Shown: positions 35,287-44,925 of the stretch, piece by piece | How the letters are laid out: each line of letters begins with the position of its first letter | Numbering within the stretch: the first letter of the stretch is position 1 | NCBI GenBank assembly: GCA_052379845.1 | Contig: JBQTCF010000019.1 | Direction: 5' to 3' (one strand) | From: Roseinatronobacter sp052379845 | Lineage (GTDB): Bacteria > Pseudomonadota > Alphaproteobacteria > Rhodobacterales > Rhodobacteraceae | DNA: 64,000 bases | Translations under genes and position numbers: made by a program | The notes under the pieces: model-generated | The model's input: only the letters and a program-made list of their open reading frames with translations | What the model was told of the DNA's origin: nothing | Database searches by the model: none

Positions 35287-38058
35287 ATGTCCAGCCAGCC
35301 AGACGCGCGGTATCAGCCCCAGACCCTTGAAGCCAAATGGCAACACGCATGGCACGATGCCGACGTGTTCAAGGCCCGCCGCGACCCCGCGCGCCCGAAA
35401 TATTATGTGCTGGAAATGTTCCCCTACCCGTCGGGGCGCATTCATATGGGTCATGTGCGCAACTACACGATGGGCGATGTGGTGGCGCGTTACAAATCCG
35501 CGCAAGGGTTTTCGGTGCTGCACCCGATGGGGTGGGACGCCTTCGGCATGCCCGCGGAAAACGCCGCAATGGAACAGGGCGGCCACCCCAATGACTGGAC
35601 CGAGGCCAATATCGAGGTCATGAAGGGGCAGATGAAACCCCTTGGCCTGTCGATTGACTGGTCGCGCGAAATTGCCACCTGCCGGCCAGAGTATTACGGC
35701 CAGCAACAGGCAATGTTCCTCGACATGCTGCACGAAGGGCTGGTTTATCGCAAGAACGCCGTGGTGAACTGGGACCCGGTCGACATGACGGTTCTGGCCA
35801 ATGAACAGGTGATCGACGGCAAGGGCTGGCGGTCAGGCGCCGAGGTGGAACGCCGCGAACTGACGCAGTGGTTTTTCAAGATTTCCGACTATTCCGAAGA
35901 ATTGCTGTCCGCGCTGGACGGGCTGGAAAACTGGCCGGAAAAAGTGCGCCTGATGCAGCGCAACTGGATTGGCCAGTCGCGCGGGCTGCAATTCGCGTTT
36001 TCCACTGTAGATGCGCCTGACGGGTTTGACCGGATCGAGGTGTATACCACCCGCCCCGACACGCTGATGGGCGCATCTTTTGTGGGCGTGTCGCCGGACC
36101 ACCCGCTGGCCAAACATCTGGAACGCCATAATCCGGACGTGGCCGCTTTCGTGGCGGAGTGTCGCAAGCTGGGCACGACCGAAGAAGCGCTGGAAAAGGC
36201 GGAAAAACGCGGGTTCGATACGGGAATTCGTGTGCGCCACCCGTTTGACAATGACTGGGAACTGCCCGTCTATATTGCCAATTTCATCTTGATGGATTAC
36301 GGCACCGGCGCAATTTTCGGCTGCCCCGCCCATGACCAGCGCGACCTTGATTTTGCCAATAAATACGGGCTGCCGCATCCTGATGTGTTTGCCGCGCTGG
36401 ACGATGACACGCCGGTTGATACAGTAGCCTTTGTTCCCCCCAGGACCGACAAGGTGCGCTATATCCGCGGGTTCGCGGGCGAAGAGGTGCAGACAGGCGA
36501 ACAGGCCGTGGACGCAGCCATCGCGTTTTGCGAATCCCAAGGTGTGGGCCACGGTGTCACCAAATACCGCCTGCGCGACTGGGGCCTGTCGCGTCAGCGC
36601 TATTGGGGTTGCCCCATTCCGGTGGTCCATTGCCCCGATTGCGGTGTGGTGCCCGAAAAGAAAGAAAACCTGCCCATCGCGCTGCCCTATGATGAAGATG
36701 GCACACCTATTGATTTTTCCATCCCCGGCAACCCGCTGGACCGGCACCCGACATGGCGCGATTGCGCCTGCCCGTCCTGTGGCAAACCCGCCAAGCGCGA
36801 AACCGACACGATGGACACGTTTGTCGACTCAAGCTGGTATTACGCGCGTTTCACCAGCCCGCAGGCCGACACGCCGACCAATGCCGAGGATGCGGCCTAT
36901 TGGATGAATGTGGACCAGTATATCGGCGGCATTGAACATGCGATTTTGCACCTGCTGTATTCGCGCTTTTTTGCCCGCGCGATGGTGAAAACCGGCCACC
37001 TGCCCGAATCCGCGTCCGAACCGTTCAACGCGCTGTTCACCCAAGGGATGGTGACGCACCAAATCTACGAAGAAAACCCTGAGAAAAACGACAGAGAACT
37101 TGCCGCCATCGGAACAGACGAAAGAGATGCCTCGATAAAACTCGAGCGTCTGGTTCCCGGCAAACGTCCAAATCTCGTTCGCTCCGTATACTATTACCCT
37201 TCTGAGATCGTAACATTCACGAGTCGTGAAAATGGAGAAGAAAAGGCTGTTGTTAGAAAACGCTTGGAAGCGGCGGGGCGCTCCGAAGACTCCATCGAGA
37301 ACCTTGAAATGCAGTGGCGGGAAGATTTCTGGAAAGGGATTGGGATAAGTCTCATCCCCTCCGCCAAGATGTCGAAATCCAAGAAGAATGTGGTCGATCC
37401 CGTGGCGATTGTCGACGCGTATGGAGCGGACACTGCCCGCTGGTTCGTCATGTCCGACAGCCCGCCCGAACGCGATGTGGAATGGACAAGCGCAGGCGCG
37501 GAAGCGGCGTTCAAGCACCTGAACCGCGTCTGGATGCTGTGCGACCGGATTGCCGCCATGCCCGACGGCACGCCCACGGATGCCGACACTGACCTGATGC
37601 GCGCCATGCACCGCGCCATTGCCGATATCACCAAATCCATCGAAGGATTCACTTTCAACAAGGCGATTGCCGAACTTTATGCCTTCACCAACACGCTGAC
37701 GAAATCGCAGGCCAGCGGGGCGGCACAAAAAACCGCTATGCGCACATTGGCGCAATTGATGGCCCCCATGGTGCCGCATCTGGCCGAAGAAATCTGGGCG
37801 CATCAGGGCGGCACGGGATTGGTCGCGCAAGCGCCATGGCCACAGGCCGACCCCGCCATGCTGGTGCGCGACACAGTGATCCTGCCCATCCAGATCAATG
37901 GCAAACGCCGCAGCGAAATTGCGGTTTCCGCCGATGCCACCAAGGAAGAGGTTGAAAAACTTGCGCTGGCAGATGATGCTGTCATCAAGGCTTTGGCAGG
38001 CAGCGCGCCCAAGAAGCTGATCGTGGTGCCGGGGCGAATTGTGAATGTCGTTGTTTGA
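35287..38058 (+). CDS. leuS: leucyl-tRNA synthetase
   Basis: 923 residues. A class I synthetase with the HIGH-like motif in GRIHMGHVRNY (about residue 50), the editing domain (about 220-420), the WxxCPIPVVHCPDCG zinc region, the KMSKS loop (SAKMSKSKKN, about 690) and a C-terminal anticodon domain. Between about residues 592 and 680 (37063-37330) the base composition and codon choice change sharply: AGA, ATA, GTA and CTC codons appear that are rare in the rest. This matches the position of the leucine-specific domain, which seems to have come from elsewhere. ATG 35287 after AGGAAAG; lptE overlaps its end by 14 bases. Confidence 0.96.
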   Translation: MSSQPDARYQPQTLEAKWQHAWHDADVFKARRDPARPKYYVLEMFPYPSGRIHMGHVRNYTMGDVVARYKSAQGFSVLHPMGWDAFGMPAENAAMEQGGHPNDWTEANIEVMKGQMKPLGLSIDWSREIATCRPEYYGQQQAMFLDMLHEGLVYRKNAVVNWDPVDMTVLANEQVIDGKGWRSGAEVERRELTQWFFKISDYSEELLSALDGLENWPEKVRLMQRNWIGQSRGLQFAFSTVDAPDGFDRIEVYTTRPDTLMGASFVGVSPDHPLAKHLERHNPDVAAFVAECRKLGTTEEALEKAEKRGFDTGIRVRHPFDNDWELPVYIANFILMDYGTGAIFGCPAHDQRDLDFANKYGLPHPDVFAALDDDTPVDTVAFVPPRTDKVRYIRGFAGEEVQTGEQAVDAAIAFCESQGVGHGVTKYRLRDWGLSRQRYWGCPIPVVHCPDCGVVPEKKENLPIALPYDEDGTPIDFSIPGNPLDRHPTWRDCACPSCGKPAKRETDTMDTFVDSSWYYARFTSPQADTPTNAEDAAYWMNVDQYIGGIEHAILHLLYSRFFARAMVKTGHLPESASEPFNALFTQGMVTHQIYEENPEKNDRELAAIGTDERDASIKLERLVPGKRPNLVRSVYYYPSEIVTFTSRENGEEKAVVRKRLEAAGRSEDSIENLEMQWREDFWKGIGISLIPSAKMSKSKKNVVDPVAIVDAYGADTARWFVMSDSPPERDVEWTSAGAEAAFKHLNRVWMLCDRIAAMPDGTPTDADTDLMRAMHRAIADITKSIEGFTFNKAIAELYAFTNTLTKSQASGAAQKTAMRTLAQLMAPMVPHLAEEIWAHQGGTGLVAQAPWPQADPAMLVRDTVILPIQINGKRRSEIAVSADATKEEVEKLALADDAVIKALAGSAPKKLIVVPGRIVNVVV

Positions 38059-38530
38059 ACGCAGGCAGGTTCTGGGGATGCTGGCGGTTCTGCCGCTGGC
38101 TGCATGCGGCTTCACGCCCGCATATGCCCCCGGTGGGGCAGGTCTGGCGCTGCGTGGCCAGGTGCGCGCCGCCGATCCAACTGATTCGCGCGGTTTTGAC
38201 TTTGTCGCGGCACTTGAAGAACGCCTTGGCCGACCCGCCAGCCCCAGATACGACCTGGATTATGACATTTCCCTATCAGAACGCGGGTCAGCGCGTGTGG
38301 CCGGGGTGGGCGAAACGCGGATTTCGGTTATCGGAACTGTCCGCTATGCGCTGACAGACCGTGCCAGTGGGGAAACGGTGTCATCCGGTAGCATTCGCAA
38401 TTTCACCAATTATTCCACCACATCCACGCAATTGGCCAGTTTGCGCGCGCGCGAAGATGCGGAACGCCGCCTGATGCGTATTCTGGCCGATCAGGTTGCG
38501 ACGCGGTTGATTGCTGCGCAGGCGGAATGA
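38045..38530 (+). CDS. lptE: LPS-assembly lipoprotein LptE
   Basis: 161 residues. Lipoprotein signal with lipobox LPLAACGF (Cys about residue 21), then the LptE pattern (TPAYAPGGAG, YDLDYDISL, a Tyr/Thr-rich strand NFTNYSTTSTQLASLRAREDAERR). It plugs and matures the LptD barrel that places LPS in the outer membrane. It overlaps leuS by 14 bases and holA by four bases (ATGA), so all three are co-translated, as in many Gram-negative bacteria. Confidence 0.92.
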   Translation: MSLFERRQVLGMLAVLPLAACGFTPAYAPGGAGLALRGQVRAADPTDSRGFDFVAALEERLGRPASPRYDLDYDISLSERGSARVAGVGETRISVIGTVRYALTDRASGETVSSGSIRNFTNYSTTSTQLASLRAREDAERRLMRILADQVATRLIAAQAE

Positions 38531-39549
38531 AGCTTTCCCCCCGTGATTTGGCCAGACTGATTGCCAAGCCTGACCCGGCCCTTGCGGGGGTGCTGATATT
38601 TGGTCAGGACGCCATGCGCGTGGCCATGAAGCGCCAGGACCTGATTGCCGCCATCATTGGCCCGCAAGGAGAATCAGAAATGCGGCTGGAACGCATGCAG
38701 GGCGCGGAATTGCGCCGCGATGGCGCGCAGTTGCTGGATGCGGTCAAGGCGCAAGGCTTCTTTCCCGGTGCGCGGGTTGCGTTTGTCGAGGATGCGACCG
38801 ACCTTGCAACCGATGCCATTGCATCGGCGCTGGCGGATTGGCGCGCGGGCGATGCGCAAATCATCGTCACGGCGGGGGGGTTGAAAGCATCGTCCAAGCT
38901 GCGCAAACTGTTCGAAGGGGCGCGCATGGCAGGGGCCGTGGCCATCTATGATGACCCGCCAACGCGCGAAGACATTGAAGCGGCCCTGAAAAGCGCGGGC
39001 CTGCAACAGGTGGATGCAGACGCCATGCGCGATCTGCTGGCGCTGGCGCGCATGCTGGACCCCGGCGATTTTCGACAGACCGTTGAAAAGATTGCCTTGT
39101 ATAAGTATGGCGACGCCACGCCCCTGACCCCGGCCGACATTGCCGAAGTTGCGCCGCGCAGCACCGAAGCCGCCGTTGATGACCTGCTGGATGCCGTGGC
39201 CGAAGGGCAGGCCATGCAGATTGGCCCCTTGATGGTGCGCTTGCAGGGGCAGGGCGTTGCGCCCGTGACATTGGCCATCATGGCGCTGCGGCATTTCCGC
39301 ACCTTGCATGTGTTGTGCAGTGACCCCGGCGGCCCCTCGGCGGGAATTCAGCGCATGCGCCCGCCCCTGTTTGGCCCGCGCCGAGACAGGTTTCTGGGGC
39401 AGGCAAGCAAATGGGGGCTGGCGCGTCTGGAACGTGCATTGGGCGATATTATTGACGCCGATCTGACCTTGCGTTCAGCGTCAAACGCGCCCAGCATGGC
39501 GGTTATGGAGCGCACGCTGATCCGGCTGGCGATGCTGGTGCGGCGCTGA
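38527..39549 (+). CDS. holA: DNA polymerase III subunit delta
   Basis: 340 residues; the clamp-loader wrench that opens the sliding clamp. Alphaproteobacterial HolA pattern: KLSPRDLARLI start, LIFGQDAMRVA, VFVEDATD-like VAFVEDATDLAT, and a helical C-terminal part (LGQASKWGLARLERALGDIIDADLTLR). The start overlaps the lptE stop as ATGA. Confidence 0.93.
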   Translation: MKLSPRDLARLIAKPDPALAGVLIFGQDAMRVAMKRQDLIAAIIGPQGESEMRLERMQGAELRRDGAQLLDAVKAQGFFPGARVAFVEDATDLATDAIASALADWRAGDAQIIVTAGGLKASSKLRKLFEGARMAGAVAIYDDPPTREDIEAALKSAGLQQVDADAMRDLLALARMLDPGDFRQTVEKIALYKYGDATPLTPADIAEVAPRSTEAAVDDLLDAVAEGQAMQIGPLMVRLQGQGVAPVTLAIMALRHFRTLHVLCSDPGGPSAGIQRMRPPLFGPRRDRFLGQASKWGLARLERALGDIIDADLTLRSASNAPSMAVMERTLIRLAMLVRR

Positions 39550-39562
39550 TCAGGGGGGTGCG

Positions 39563-40156
39563 ATGTATACAGTCATTGGAAAAGCCAACAGCCGCGCCAC
39601 CCGCGTGTTATGGATGCTGGAGGAACTGGGCCAAAGCTACGAACATGTGCCCGCCGCCCCCCAATCGGAAGGGGTCGTCAGCTTCAACCCTGCGGGCAAA
39701 GTGCCTGTCCTGATAGAAGATGGGACACCAATCACTGATTCAACCGCGATCATCCAGTATCTGGCCGACAAGCACGGTGCGCTGACCTATCCTGCGGGAA
39801 CGCTGGACCGCGCAAGACAAGACAGCCTGACCCAGTTCTTGCTGGACGAATTTGATGCGGCGCTGTGGATGGCGGCGCGCCACAGTTTCGTCCTGCCTGA
39901 ACAAATGCGCCAATCCGCGATCAAGGACTCGCTGATCTGGGAATTCACCAACAGTCAGAAAACATTGGTGCATCGCATGGGCGACGGTCCGTTTCTGATG
40001 GGCGGGCAAATGACAGTGCCCGATATTATCCTGACGCATTGTGGCATTTGGGCGCGGGTCGCCAAATTTCCGGTCAAAGAGGCGCGTTTGTCAGCTTATC
40101 TGCAGCGCATGACAGCGCGCCCCGCCTTGGCAAAGGTTCTGTCCAGGATGGGTTAA
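39563..40156 (+). CDS. glutathione S-transferase family protein
   Basis: 197 residues. Thioredoxin-fold domain (MYTVIGKANSRATRVLWMLEELGQSYEH; Ser near residue 11; cis-Pro in GKVPVLIEDG; DSTAIIQYLADKHG) plus a helical C-terminal domain. Substrate unknown. It follows holA by 13 bases and may be the last gene of the leuS operon. No terminator with a U-run is seen after it; it converges on pheA. Confidence 0.88.
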   Translation: MYTVIGKANSRATRVLWMLEELGQSYEHVPAAPQSEGVVSFNPAGKVPVLIEDGTPITDSTAIIQYLADKHGALTYPAGTLDRARQDSLTQFLLDEFDAALWMAARHSFVLPEQMRQSAIKDSLIWEFTNSQKTLVHRMGDGPFLMGGQMTVPDIILTHCGIWARVAKFPVKEARLSAYLQRMTARPALAKVLSRMG

Positions 40157-40206
40157 CCTGTGTCATGTGCAGGGCAATGGGTGCGACATGCGGCAAAGGT
40201 CATATT

Positions 40207-41040
40207 TCAGTGGCGCGCCGAATCTGCCGGATAAGTGCCAAGGATGTTCAGGTAGGATGTGAAGTAACGCAACTCCTCCAACGCGCGTTTCACATTTTCA
40301 TCCTCGGGATGGCCTTCAATTTCGGCGAAAAACTGGGTCGCGGTGAATGACCCGTTCACCATGTAGCTTTCCAGCTTCACCATATTGACGCCATTGGTCG
40401 CAAACCCGCCCATCGCCTTATATAGCGCGGCTGGAATGTTGCGCACCCGAAACAGGAATGCGGTCATCATGCCATGCGCACCGCGGCGGGTGAAATCGGC
40501 ATCGCGTGCCATGATCAGAAAACGTGTGGTGTTGTTGGGATGGTCTTCGATATGGCGGGCCAGCACGTCCAGCCCGTAAATCTGCGCGGCCATTTCACTG
40601 GCCAGCGCTGCGCGCGCGGGGTCGTTATGTTCTGCAATTTCGCGGGCCGCGCGGGCATTGTCGCTGCTGACAACACCTTTGATGTCATGTTTGCGCAAGA
40701 ATTGCCCGCATTGTGGCAGGATGACGACATGGCCATGCGCTTCGCGCACCTGATCCAGCGTCGCGCCGCGCACGCCCAGCAAATTGACATGCACGCGCAC
40801 AAACGCTTCATCCACGATGTGCAGGCCGCTTTCGGGCAGCAGGGAATGCACATCGGCCACACGCCCATAGATGGAATTTTCGACCGCGACCATCCCCAGA
40901 TCGGCACGTCCTTCGCGGACAGCGGCCATTGTGTCATGAAATGTGGTGCAGGGCAGCGGCTCATAGTCCGGCCGTGCGTCTGCACATGCCTGATGCCCAT
41001 AGGCCCCCAATTCCCCCTGAAATGCGATCTTACCAGCCAT
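40207..41040 (-). CDS. pheA: prephenate dehydratase
   Basis: Converts prephenate to phenylpyruvate for phenylalanine synthesis. 277 residues; no chorismate mutase domain is fused, so this is the monofunctional form. The catalytic TRF motif is in NNTTRFLIM (about residue 175). The C-terminal ACT domain (about 190-275) has LESYMV in place of the more common ESRP word, which may alter phenylalanine feedback. ATG 41040 (MAGKIAFQGELGAYG) is used; an ATG 12 bases upstream is also possible. Divergent from the cytochrome c gene. Confidence 0.92.
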   Translation of the reverse strand: MAGKIAFQGELGAYGHQACADARPDYEPLPCTTFHDTMAAVREGRADLGMVAVENSIYGRVADVHSLLPESGLHIVDEAFVRVHVNLLGVRGATLDQVREAHGHVVILPQCGQFLRKHDIKGVVSSDNARAAREIAEHNDPARAALASEMAAQIYGLDVLARHIEDHPNNTTRFLIMARDADFTRRGAHGMMTAFLFRVRNIPAALYKAMGGFATNGVNMVKLESYMVNGSFTATQFFAEIEGHPEDENVKRALEELRYFTSYLNILGTYPADSARH

Positions 41041-41161
41041 GTTTGCGCCCATAGTTCCAAGATTTCGCCCAAAAGGGCATTTAGTCGCGGTAACTACCGC
41101 TTGAAAGACCCAAGGGGAAGCGGATAGATAGGCTCAAACTTGCGCAGAACAGGATTGCGAT

Positions 41162-41665
41162 ATGTTCGACACAATGGTCATGACCAAAGCCGTTGCCGCA
41201 TTTTGCGGTGCCTTACTTGTTTTCCTGCTCGGCAACTGGGCTGCGATGGAACTTTATGTGCCGCGCAACGCCAATGCACCGCAAGCCTATGCGATTGACA
41301 CCGGCGCAGATGAACCCGTGGAAGCTGTTGCCGAACTGACATTTGAGGAAGCGTTTGAAGTGGCTGATGCCGCTGCCGGGGCGCGCCTGTGGTCACAGTG
41401 CCGCGCTTGTCATGCGCTGGAGCAGGGGCGCAACGGTGTTGGCCCCTATCTGCACGGTATTGTCAACCGGAACATAGGTGAGGTGGATGGCTTCAACTAT
41501 TCCGGCGCGCTGGCGCAGGTTGGCGATGTCTGGACCCCTGAAGTGCTTTCAACTTTCATCCAGAATCCCGGCGGCGTTGCCCCAGGAACGACCATGAACT
41601 TTCGTGGAATCGCAAGCGTGACGGACCGCGCAAACCTGATTGCCTATATCGAAAGCGAAAGCTGA
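41162..41665 (+). CDS. cycM: membrane-anchored cytochrome c (CycM/cytochrome cy type)
   Basis: 167 residues. An uncleaved N-terminal helix (about residues 8-30) anchors the protein; an acidic linker leads to a class I cytochrome c domain with CRACH (about residue 80) and a distal Met in GTTMNFRG (about 140). Membrane cytochromes of this type (cy in Rhodobacter, c552 in Paracoccus) carry electrons from bc1 to terminal oxidases, here plausibly to the cbb3 oxidase encoded at 52977. Gene symbol by analogy. Confidence 0.88.
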   Translation: MFDTMVMTKAVAAFCGALLVFLLGNWAAMELYVPRNANAPQAYAIDTGADEPVEAVAELTFEEAFEVADAAAGARLWSQCRACHALEQGRNGVGPYLHGIVNRNIGEVDGFNYSGALAQVGDVWTPEVLSTFIQNPGGVAPGTTMNFRGIASVTDRANLIAYIESES

Positions 41666-41692
41666 TTTTTATCCTTCCCTATGAATGTGTTG

Positions 41693-41722
41693 CAGGCCGC
41701 CTTGAATAAGGGCGGCCTGTTT
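41693..41722 (+). terminator. terminator of the cytochrome c gene
   Basis: A perfect 9-bp inverted repeat (CAGGCCGCC 41693-41701 with 41711-41719) runs into GTTT and a further T-rich stretch. Confidence 0.75.
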
Positions 41723-41866
41723 GCCTTGTTTAAAGCAAAATCAAATTACCTTGTGGTATGGGCTAATTTCGTCTGCGCTTATCGACAGGGACGCAGAAAA
41801 GCTGAATAATGCCAACAAGGCGCGGACAGAAAGCAATAACCGGCCAGCACAGCACGGAGGGTTTTG

Positions 41867-43831
41867 ATGCAGCACAAGGGCAACACGGGTCAGGCGGTCA
41901 AGGTGGCGCAAGGGCTGTCCATCCGTCACATTATGCAAGTTTCCGCAGCGGGTTTGTTGCTGGCGGCGCTGTGGGCCAGCCCTGTGCGCCCACAAACAGA
42001 TGCTGCCGAACCGCAGATAATTTCTGCGCACGGGTATTCGTTCTATGGCGACCTAAGCTACCCGCCAGATTTTGAGCATTTCAACTACGTTAACCCCGAC
42101 GCGCCCAAAGGGGGCGAAATCTCCATCTCGTGGCAAGGGACGTTTGATTCGATGAATCCGTTCACCCGTGTCGGGCGCGCGGGCTATCTGTCTTCGTCGA
42201 TGTATGAAAGCCTGTTGGAGACGTCCGAACCTATGGGCGGTGGGGCCGTGCCTGCTGATGTTTATGGCGAAAGCTACGGGTTGCTGGCGCATACTGTCGA
42301 ATACCCCGAAACCAAGGATTGGGTCATTTTTCATATGCGCCCCGAAGCGCGGTTTTCCGACGGCACGCCGGTAACGGCGCATGACGTGGTGTTTTCGCAT
42401 AACCTGTTTCTGGAACAGGGCCTGCCCTCCTATGCCCAAGGGGTGGGCGCGCGTGTCATCGGTGCCGAGGTGCTGGATGACCACACAGTAAAATTCACCT
42501 TTGCCGAAGGAATTTCGCGCCGTTCGTTGATTGATCAGGTGGGCAGCACGCCGGTATTTTCCCAAAAATGGTATGAAGACACCGGCGCACGGCTGGATGA
42601 ATCGCGCATGACCATTTCGCCGGGGTCCGGCCCTTATATGCTGGACAGCTATGAGGTGAACCGCCGAATCACCTACAGGCGTAACCCAGACTATTGGGGG
42701 CGTGACCTGCCGCAAAACCGCGGGCGGCATAATTTTGACCTGATCCGCGTTGAGTATTTTGCTGATGGTGCCGCCGCGTTCGAGGGGTTCAAAACCGCTG
42801 AATACACCTTCCGCGCCGAGAATAACTCGCGCCAATGGGCCACTGGCTACGATTTTCCTGCCCTGACACGCGGCCATGTGGTGCGTGATGAATTGCCCGT
42901 CGGCTCGCCGCCCGTGCCCACCGGGTTTGTGTTCAATCTGGGACGTGAATTCCTGCAGGATATGCGCGTGCGCGAAGCGCTTTCGCTGGCGTTCAATTTC
43001 GAATGGACAAACCAGACGCTGCAATTCGGGCTGTTCCAGCAACGCGTATCGTTTACCCAAGGAACCCGTCTGCAGGCCGACGGACCACCCGAAGGGCTGG
43101 AACTGGAATTGCTGCAATCGCTGGGTGATCTGGTGCCCGAAGACGTGCTGACCCAGCCTGCGCGTATGCCGCATACATCCAGCATGGAACGGCTGGTGGA
43201 TCGTGGCAATATTCGGCGCGCAACGCGGCTGTTGAATGATGCAGGCTGGAACATTGACGCCAGCGGCGTGCTGCGCAATGACGCGGGCGAACGTATGGTG
43301 ATCGAAATTCCCGTGTCCAGTGCGGGATCGGCCACAATGGACGCGATTATCGAAACCTTTACGCAGAATTTGCAGCAACTGGGCGTTGATGCGCGGTTCC
43401 AGCGTATTGATGCGGCACAGCATACCGACCGGCGCCGCAACCGTGACTATGACATGATCTTTGATCAGTATGGCGCGTTTATGGACACGGGAACCGGGCT
43501 GCACCAGCGCTATGGGTCTGAAACGGCTGAATTCAGCCTGTTCAACCCCGCCGGTCTGGCCAGTCCGTTGGTGGATGCCGTGATCGATGCTTCCTTGATG
43601 GCCCCCACACCGGAAGACCGCGATGCGGCGTTAATGGCGCTGGACCGTGTTTTGCGCCATGAACTGTTTATTATTCCCGCGTGGTATAATGACACGGCAT
43701 GGGTGGCCCATTGGGATATTTTCGCCCGCCCCAATGCCGAAACACCGCCCTTTTCCACCGGAGAGCTGGATTTCTGGTGGTTTAACGCCGACCGCGCCGC
43801 CGAATTGCGCGCCGCTGGCGCGCTGAGGTAA
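41867..43831 (+). CDS. yejA: peptide ABC transporter substrate-binding protein, YejA-like
   Basis: 654 residues. A signal peptide (hydrophobic about 22-38, cleavage near SPVRPQTDA) and an SBP family 5 fold: FSDGTPVTAHDVVFS, TYRRNPDYWGRD, REALSLAFNFEW. YejA-type proteins bind oligopeptides or microcin C-like compounds. GGAGGG lies six bases before the ATG at 41867. First gene of yejABEF; yejB follows after two bases. Confidence 0.93.
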   Translation: MQHKGNTGQAVKVAQGLSIRHIMQVSAAGLLLAALWASPVRPQTDAAEPQIISAHGYSFYGDLSYPPDFEHFNYVNPDAPKGGEISISWQGTFDSMNPFTRVGRAGYLSSSMYESLLETSEPMGGGAVPADVYGESYGLLAHTVEYPETKDWVIFHMRPEARFSDGTPVTAHDVVFSHNLFLEQGLPSYAQGVGARVIGAEVLDDHTVKFTFAEGISRRSLIDQVGSTPVFSQKWYEDTGARLDESRMTISPGSGPYMLDSYEVNRRITYRRNPDYWGRDLPQNRGRHNFDLIRVEYFADGAAAFEGFKTAEYTFRAENNSRQWATGYDFPALTRGHVVRDELPVGSPPVPTGFVFNLGREFLQDMRVREALSLAFNFEWTNQTLQFGLFQQRVSFTQGTRLQADGPPEGLELELLQSLGDLVPEDVLTQPARMPHTSSMERLVDRGNIRRATRLLNDAGWNIDASGVLRNDAGERMVIEIPVSSAGSATMDAIIETFTQNLQQLGVDARFQRIDAAQHTDRRRNRDYDMIFDQYGAFMDTGTGLHQRYGSETAEFSLFNPAGLASPLVDAVIDASLMAPTPEDRDAALMALDRVLRHELFIIPAWYNDTAWVAHWDIFARPNAETPPFSTGELDFWWFNADRAAELRAAGALR

Positions 43832-43833
43832 TC

Positions 43834-44922
43834 ATGGGCGCCTATATCGCGCGACGTCTGGCCCTGATCATCCCGACATTGTTCGGGGTGATGGTCATTA
43901 ACTTCTTTCTGGTGCAATTCGTGCCCGGCGGCCCGATAGAACAGGTGATTGCCCAGATGGAAGGGCAGGGTAATGTTTTCGGGGCGTTTGACGGCGGTGG
44001 GTCCGATGTGAATGTCGGCGCAGTCGACAACGAACGCTATACCGGCGCGCGGGGGCTGCCGCCGGAATTCATTGCCCAGCTGGAACGTGAATTCGGGTTC
44101 GACAAGCCGCCGCTGGAACGGTTCATGCATATGATGTGGAATTATATGCGGTTTGATTTTGGACAAAGTTATTTCAGGTCCATTTCGGTGGTGGATCTGG
44201 TTGTTGAAAAGCTACCTGTATCCATCAGCCTTGGGCTATGGTCCACGCTGATTGCCTATCTGGTGTCCATCCCGCTGGGCATCAGCAAGGCGGTGCGCGA
44301 CGGGTCGCAGTTTGACAGTTTCACATCGGGACTGATCATCGTGGCCTATGCGATACCGGGGTTCCTGTTTGCCATCTTGTTGTTGGTGTTGTTTGCGGGC
44401 GGGTCATACTGGCAGATATTTCCCGCACGCGGGCTGACCTCGCCGCAGGAAGTGTGGGACCAGTTAACCCCGCTGGGCAAGGTGCTGGATTATTTCTGGC
44501 ACATCACGCTGCCGGTGCTGGCCTCGACCATCTCGGCCTTTGCCACGCTGACGCTGCTGACCAAGAACAGTTTTCTGGAAGAAATCCGCAAGCAATATGT
44601 CATAACCGCCCGCGCCAAGGGGCTGATGGAAAGCCGTGTCCTGTATGGGCATGTGTTCCGCAATGCGATGCTGATTGTCATCGCGGGGTTTCCGGCGGTG
44701 TTTGTGGGGGTGTTCTTTGGCGGGTCGCTGATAATTGAAACCATCTTCTCGCTGGATGGTCTGGGGCGGCTGGGTTTTGAAGCGGTGGTTGCGCGGGATT
44801 ATCCTGTCATGTTCGGCACGCTTTTTGTCTTCAGCCTGATCGGGCTGGTTGTGGGGCTGATTTCAGACCTGATGTATGTCTGGATCGACCCGCGCATCGA
44901 TTTCGAGTCTCGAGAGACATAG
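43834..44922 (+). CDS. yejB: peptide ABC transporter permease, YejB-like
   Basis: 362 residues with six helices. N-terminal MGAYIARRLALIIPTLFGVMVINFFLVQFVPGGP is cut here only by description: the helix (about 8-30) is followed by the FVPGGP word of DppB-type permeases, a periplasmic segment carrying the insert typical of YejB (about 45-85), and the EAA loop KQYVITARAKGL (about 250). Pairs with YejE. Confidence 0.93.
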   Translation: MGAYIARRLALIIPTLFGVMVINFFLVQFVPGGPIEQVIAQMEGQGNVFGAFDGGGSDVNVGAVDNERYTGARGLPPEFIAQLEREFGFDKPPLERFMHMMWNYMRFDFGQSYFRSISVVDLVVEKLPVSISLGLWSTLIAYLVSIPLGISKAVRDGSQFDSFTSGLIIVAYAIPGFLFAILLLVLFAGGSYWQIFPARGLTSPQEVWDQLTPLGKVLDYFWHITLPVLASTISAFATLTLLTKNSFLEEIRKQYVITARAKGLMESRVLYGHVFRNAMLIVIAGFPAVFVGVFFGGSLIIETIFSLDGLGRLGFEAVVARDYPVMFGTLFVFSLIGLVVGLISDLMYVWIDPRIDFESRET

Positions 44923-44925
44923 ATA

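Noticed and set aside
36829..38115. A 428-codon frame antisense to leuS
   Set aside because: It runs through the foreign-looking segment as well, but has no motif or ribosome site; leuS in the sense frame keeps KMSKS on the far side.
42053..43504. A 483-codon frame antisense to yejA
   Set aside because: Shadow of a strongly supported solute-binding protein gene.
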